A stretch of 64,000 nucleotides of DNA from Camellia lanceoleosa (Eukaryota; Streptophyta; Magnoliopsida; Ericales; Theaceae): assembly GCA_025200525.1 (NCBI GenBank), contig CM045762.1, positions 190,923,154-190,987,153 of the forward strand, read 5' to 3'. Under the pieces are notes generated by a model. The model worked only from the letters and a program-made list of their open reading frames with translations. It ran no database searches and had not been told where the DNA came from. Positions 62,656 through 64,000 of the stretch are shown here, piece by piece. The first letter of the stretch is position 1, and every line of letters begins with the position of its first letter. The translations under genes and the position numbers were made by a program.

Positions 62656-64000
62656 GTGGCAGCTATGTAAATGCGGCGTTTACTTACCATTTCTCACGCA
62701 TTAGTGTTCGAACACTTGAACACCTATACGGATTCTACTACACAGTGGTAGATATGTAAATACGGCGTTCAATTATCATTTCTCAGGCATTAGGGTTCGA
62801 ACCCTCGAACACTTATACGGATTCTCCTGCACAGTGGTAGATATAAAAATAAAACATTTACTTACCATTTTGCACGCATTAGAGTTCGAACATTCGAACA
62901 CCTGTACGGATTCTCCGGCACAGTGGCAGATATGTAAATACGGCGTTTACTTACCATTTCTCATGCGTTAGGGTTCGAGCACTCGAACACCTATACAGAT
63001 TCTCCTGCACAGTGGCAGATATGTAAATACGACGTTTACTTACCATTTCTCACGCATTGGGGTTCGAACACTCGAACACCTATACGGATTCACCTGCACA
63101 GTGGCAGATATGTAAATACGGCGTTTACTTACCATTTCACACGCGTTACGGTTCGAACACTCGAACACCTATACGGATTCTCCTGCACAGTGGCTGATAT
63201 GTAAATACGGCGTTTAGTTACTATTTCTCACGCATGAGGGTTCGAACACTCGAACACCTATACGGATTCTCCTGCATAGTGGAGATAAGTAAATTCAGCG
63301 TTCACTTACCATTTCTCATGCATTAGGGTTCGAACACTCGAACACCTATATGGATTCTCCAGCAAGTGGCAGATATGTAAATACAGCGTTCACTTACCAT
63401 TTCTAACGTATTAGGGTTCGAACACTCGAACACCTATACGGATTCTCCTGCACAGTGGCAGATATGTAAATACGGCATTTACTTACCATTTCTCACGTGT
63501 TAGGGTTCGAACACTCGAACTCCTATACAGATTCTCCTACACAGCGGTAGATATATAAATACGGCATTTACTTACTATTTCTCACGCATTAGGGTTCGAA
63601 CACTCGAACACCTATACGGATTCTCTGCGCGATGGGAGATCGTAATCTGGCGTTCACTTACCATTTCTCAGGCATTAGGGTTCGAACACGCGAACACCTA
63701 TACGGATTCTCCTGCACAGTGGCAGATATGTAAATACGACATTTACTTACCATTTCTCACGCATTAGAGTTCGAACATTAGAACACCTATACGGATTCTC
63801 CTGCACAGTGGCAGATATGTAAATACGGCGTTTACTTACCATTTCTCACGCGTTAGGGTTCGAACACTCGAACACCCATACGAATTCTCCTTCACAGTGG
63901 CAGATATGTAAATACGGGTTTACTTACCATTTCTCACGCATTGGATTTAGAACACTCGAACAGCTATACGGATTCTCCTGCACAGTGGCATATTTGTAAA
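62656..64000. repeat. 89-bp satellite array, block 4 (about 15 monomers, runs off the window)
   Basis: Same monomer and orientation as the other blocks. The variant order from about 63.2 kb (GGAGATAAGTAAATTCAGCG, CCAGCAAGTGGCAG, ACACAGCGGTAGATATATAAA) again follows 49.8-51 kb and 57.9-58.6 kb. A suspect patch lies at about 63620-63655 (CTCTGCGCGATGGGAGATCG). No gene is supported. Confidence 0.96.

Overview
This window is plant (angiosperm) nuclear heterochromatin. About 49 kb of the 64 kb is one tandem satellite with an 89-bp monomer. It is invaded by LTR retrotransposon sequence of the Ty3/gypsy chromovirus type; the chromodomain at the integrase end fits the Tekay/Del group. No host protein gene, rRNA, tRNA or CRISPR array is supported. 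The species cannot be named from the sequence. A pericentromeric, centromeric or subtelomeric knob location is plausible but unproven.

Layout: 1-381, the 3' end of a forward LTR (family B). 382-37497, satellite block 1, all in one orientation, with higher-order structure: roughly 2.2-kb units near 6.3-11.4 kb, and an approximately 11.7-kb tandem segmental duplication (about 12.5-24.1 kb and 24.4-36.2 kb) that carries its own 2.2-kb duplication. 37498-46760, a nearly complete 9.26-kb retrotransposon (family A): two 2.27-kb LTRs, primer binding site, one gag-pol frame broken by a single TGA, chromodomain and polypurine tract. 46761-54989, satellite block 2. 54990-57610, reverse solo LTR (family B) with a perfect 5-bp target duplication. 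57611-60307, satellite block 3. 60308-62655, reverse solo LTR (family C) with a perfect 5-bp target duplication. 62656-64000, satellite block 4.

The least expected signals are in the LTRs. (1) Families A and B carry clusters of the 10-bp palindrome CGCTCGAGCG in pairs whose start-to-start spacing is 20 bp (once 21). In family A the pairs recur every 72-73 bp; in family B the offsets within the main cluster are all multiples of 10 bp. Family C has a decayed version. (2) Upstream of a conserved block (ACTGAGCT..GGCTCAC), all three families carry an array of tiny hairpins. The arm sequences differ between and within families but stay complementary: GGC/GCC, GGCT/AGCC, GGCC/GGCC, ACGC/GCGT.

The satellite has a near-match to a Pol III B box, an 8-base TTAGGGTT word and two short dyads per monomer. 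Patches of correlated odd substitutions occur in only one of two otherwise near-identical duplication copies. They look more like residual long-read base-calling errors than biology, and affect how variants in this window should be read.
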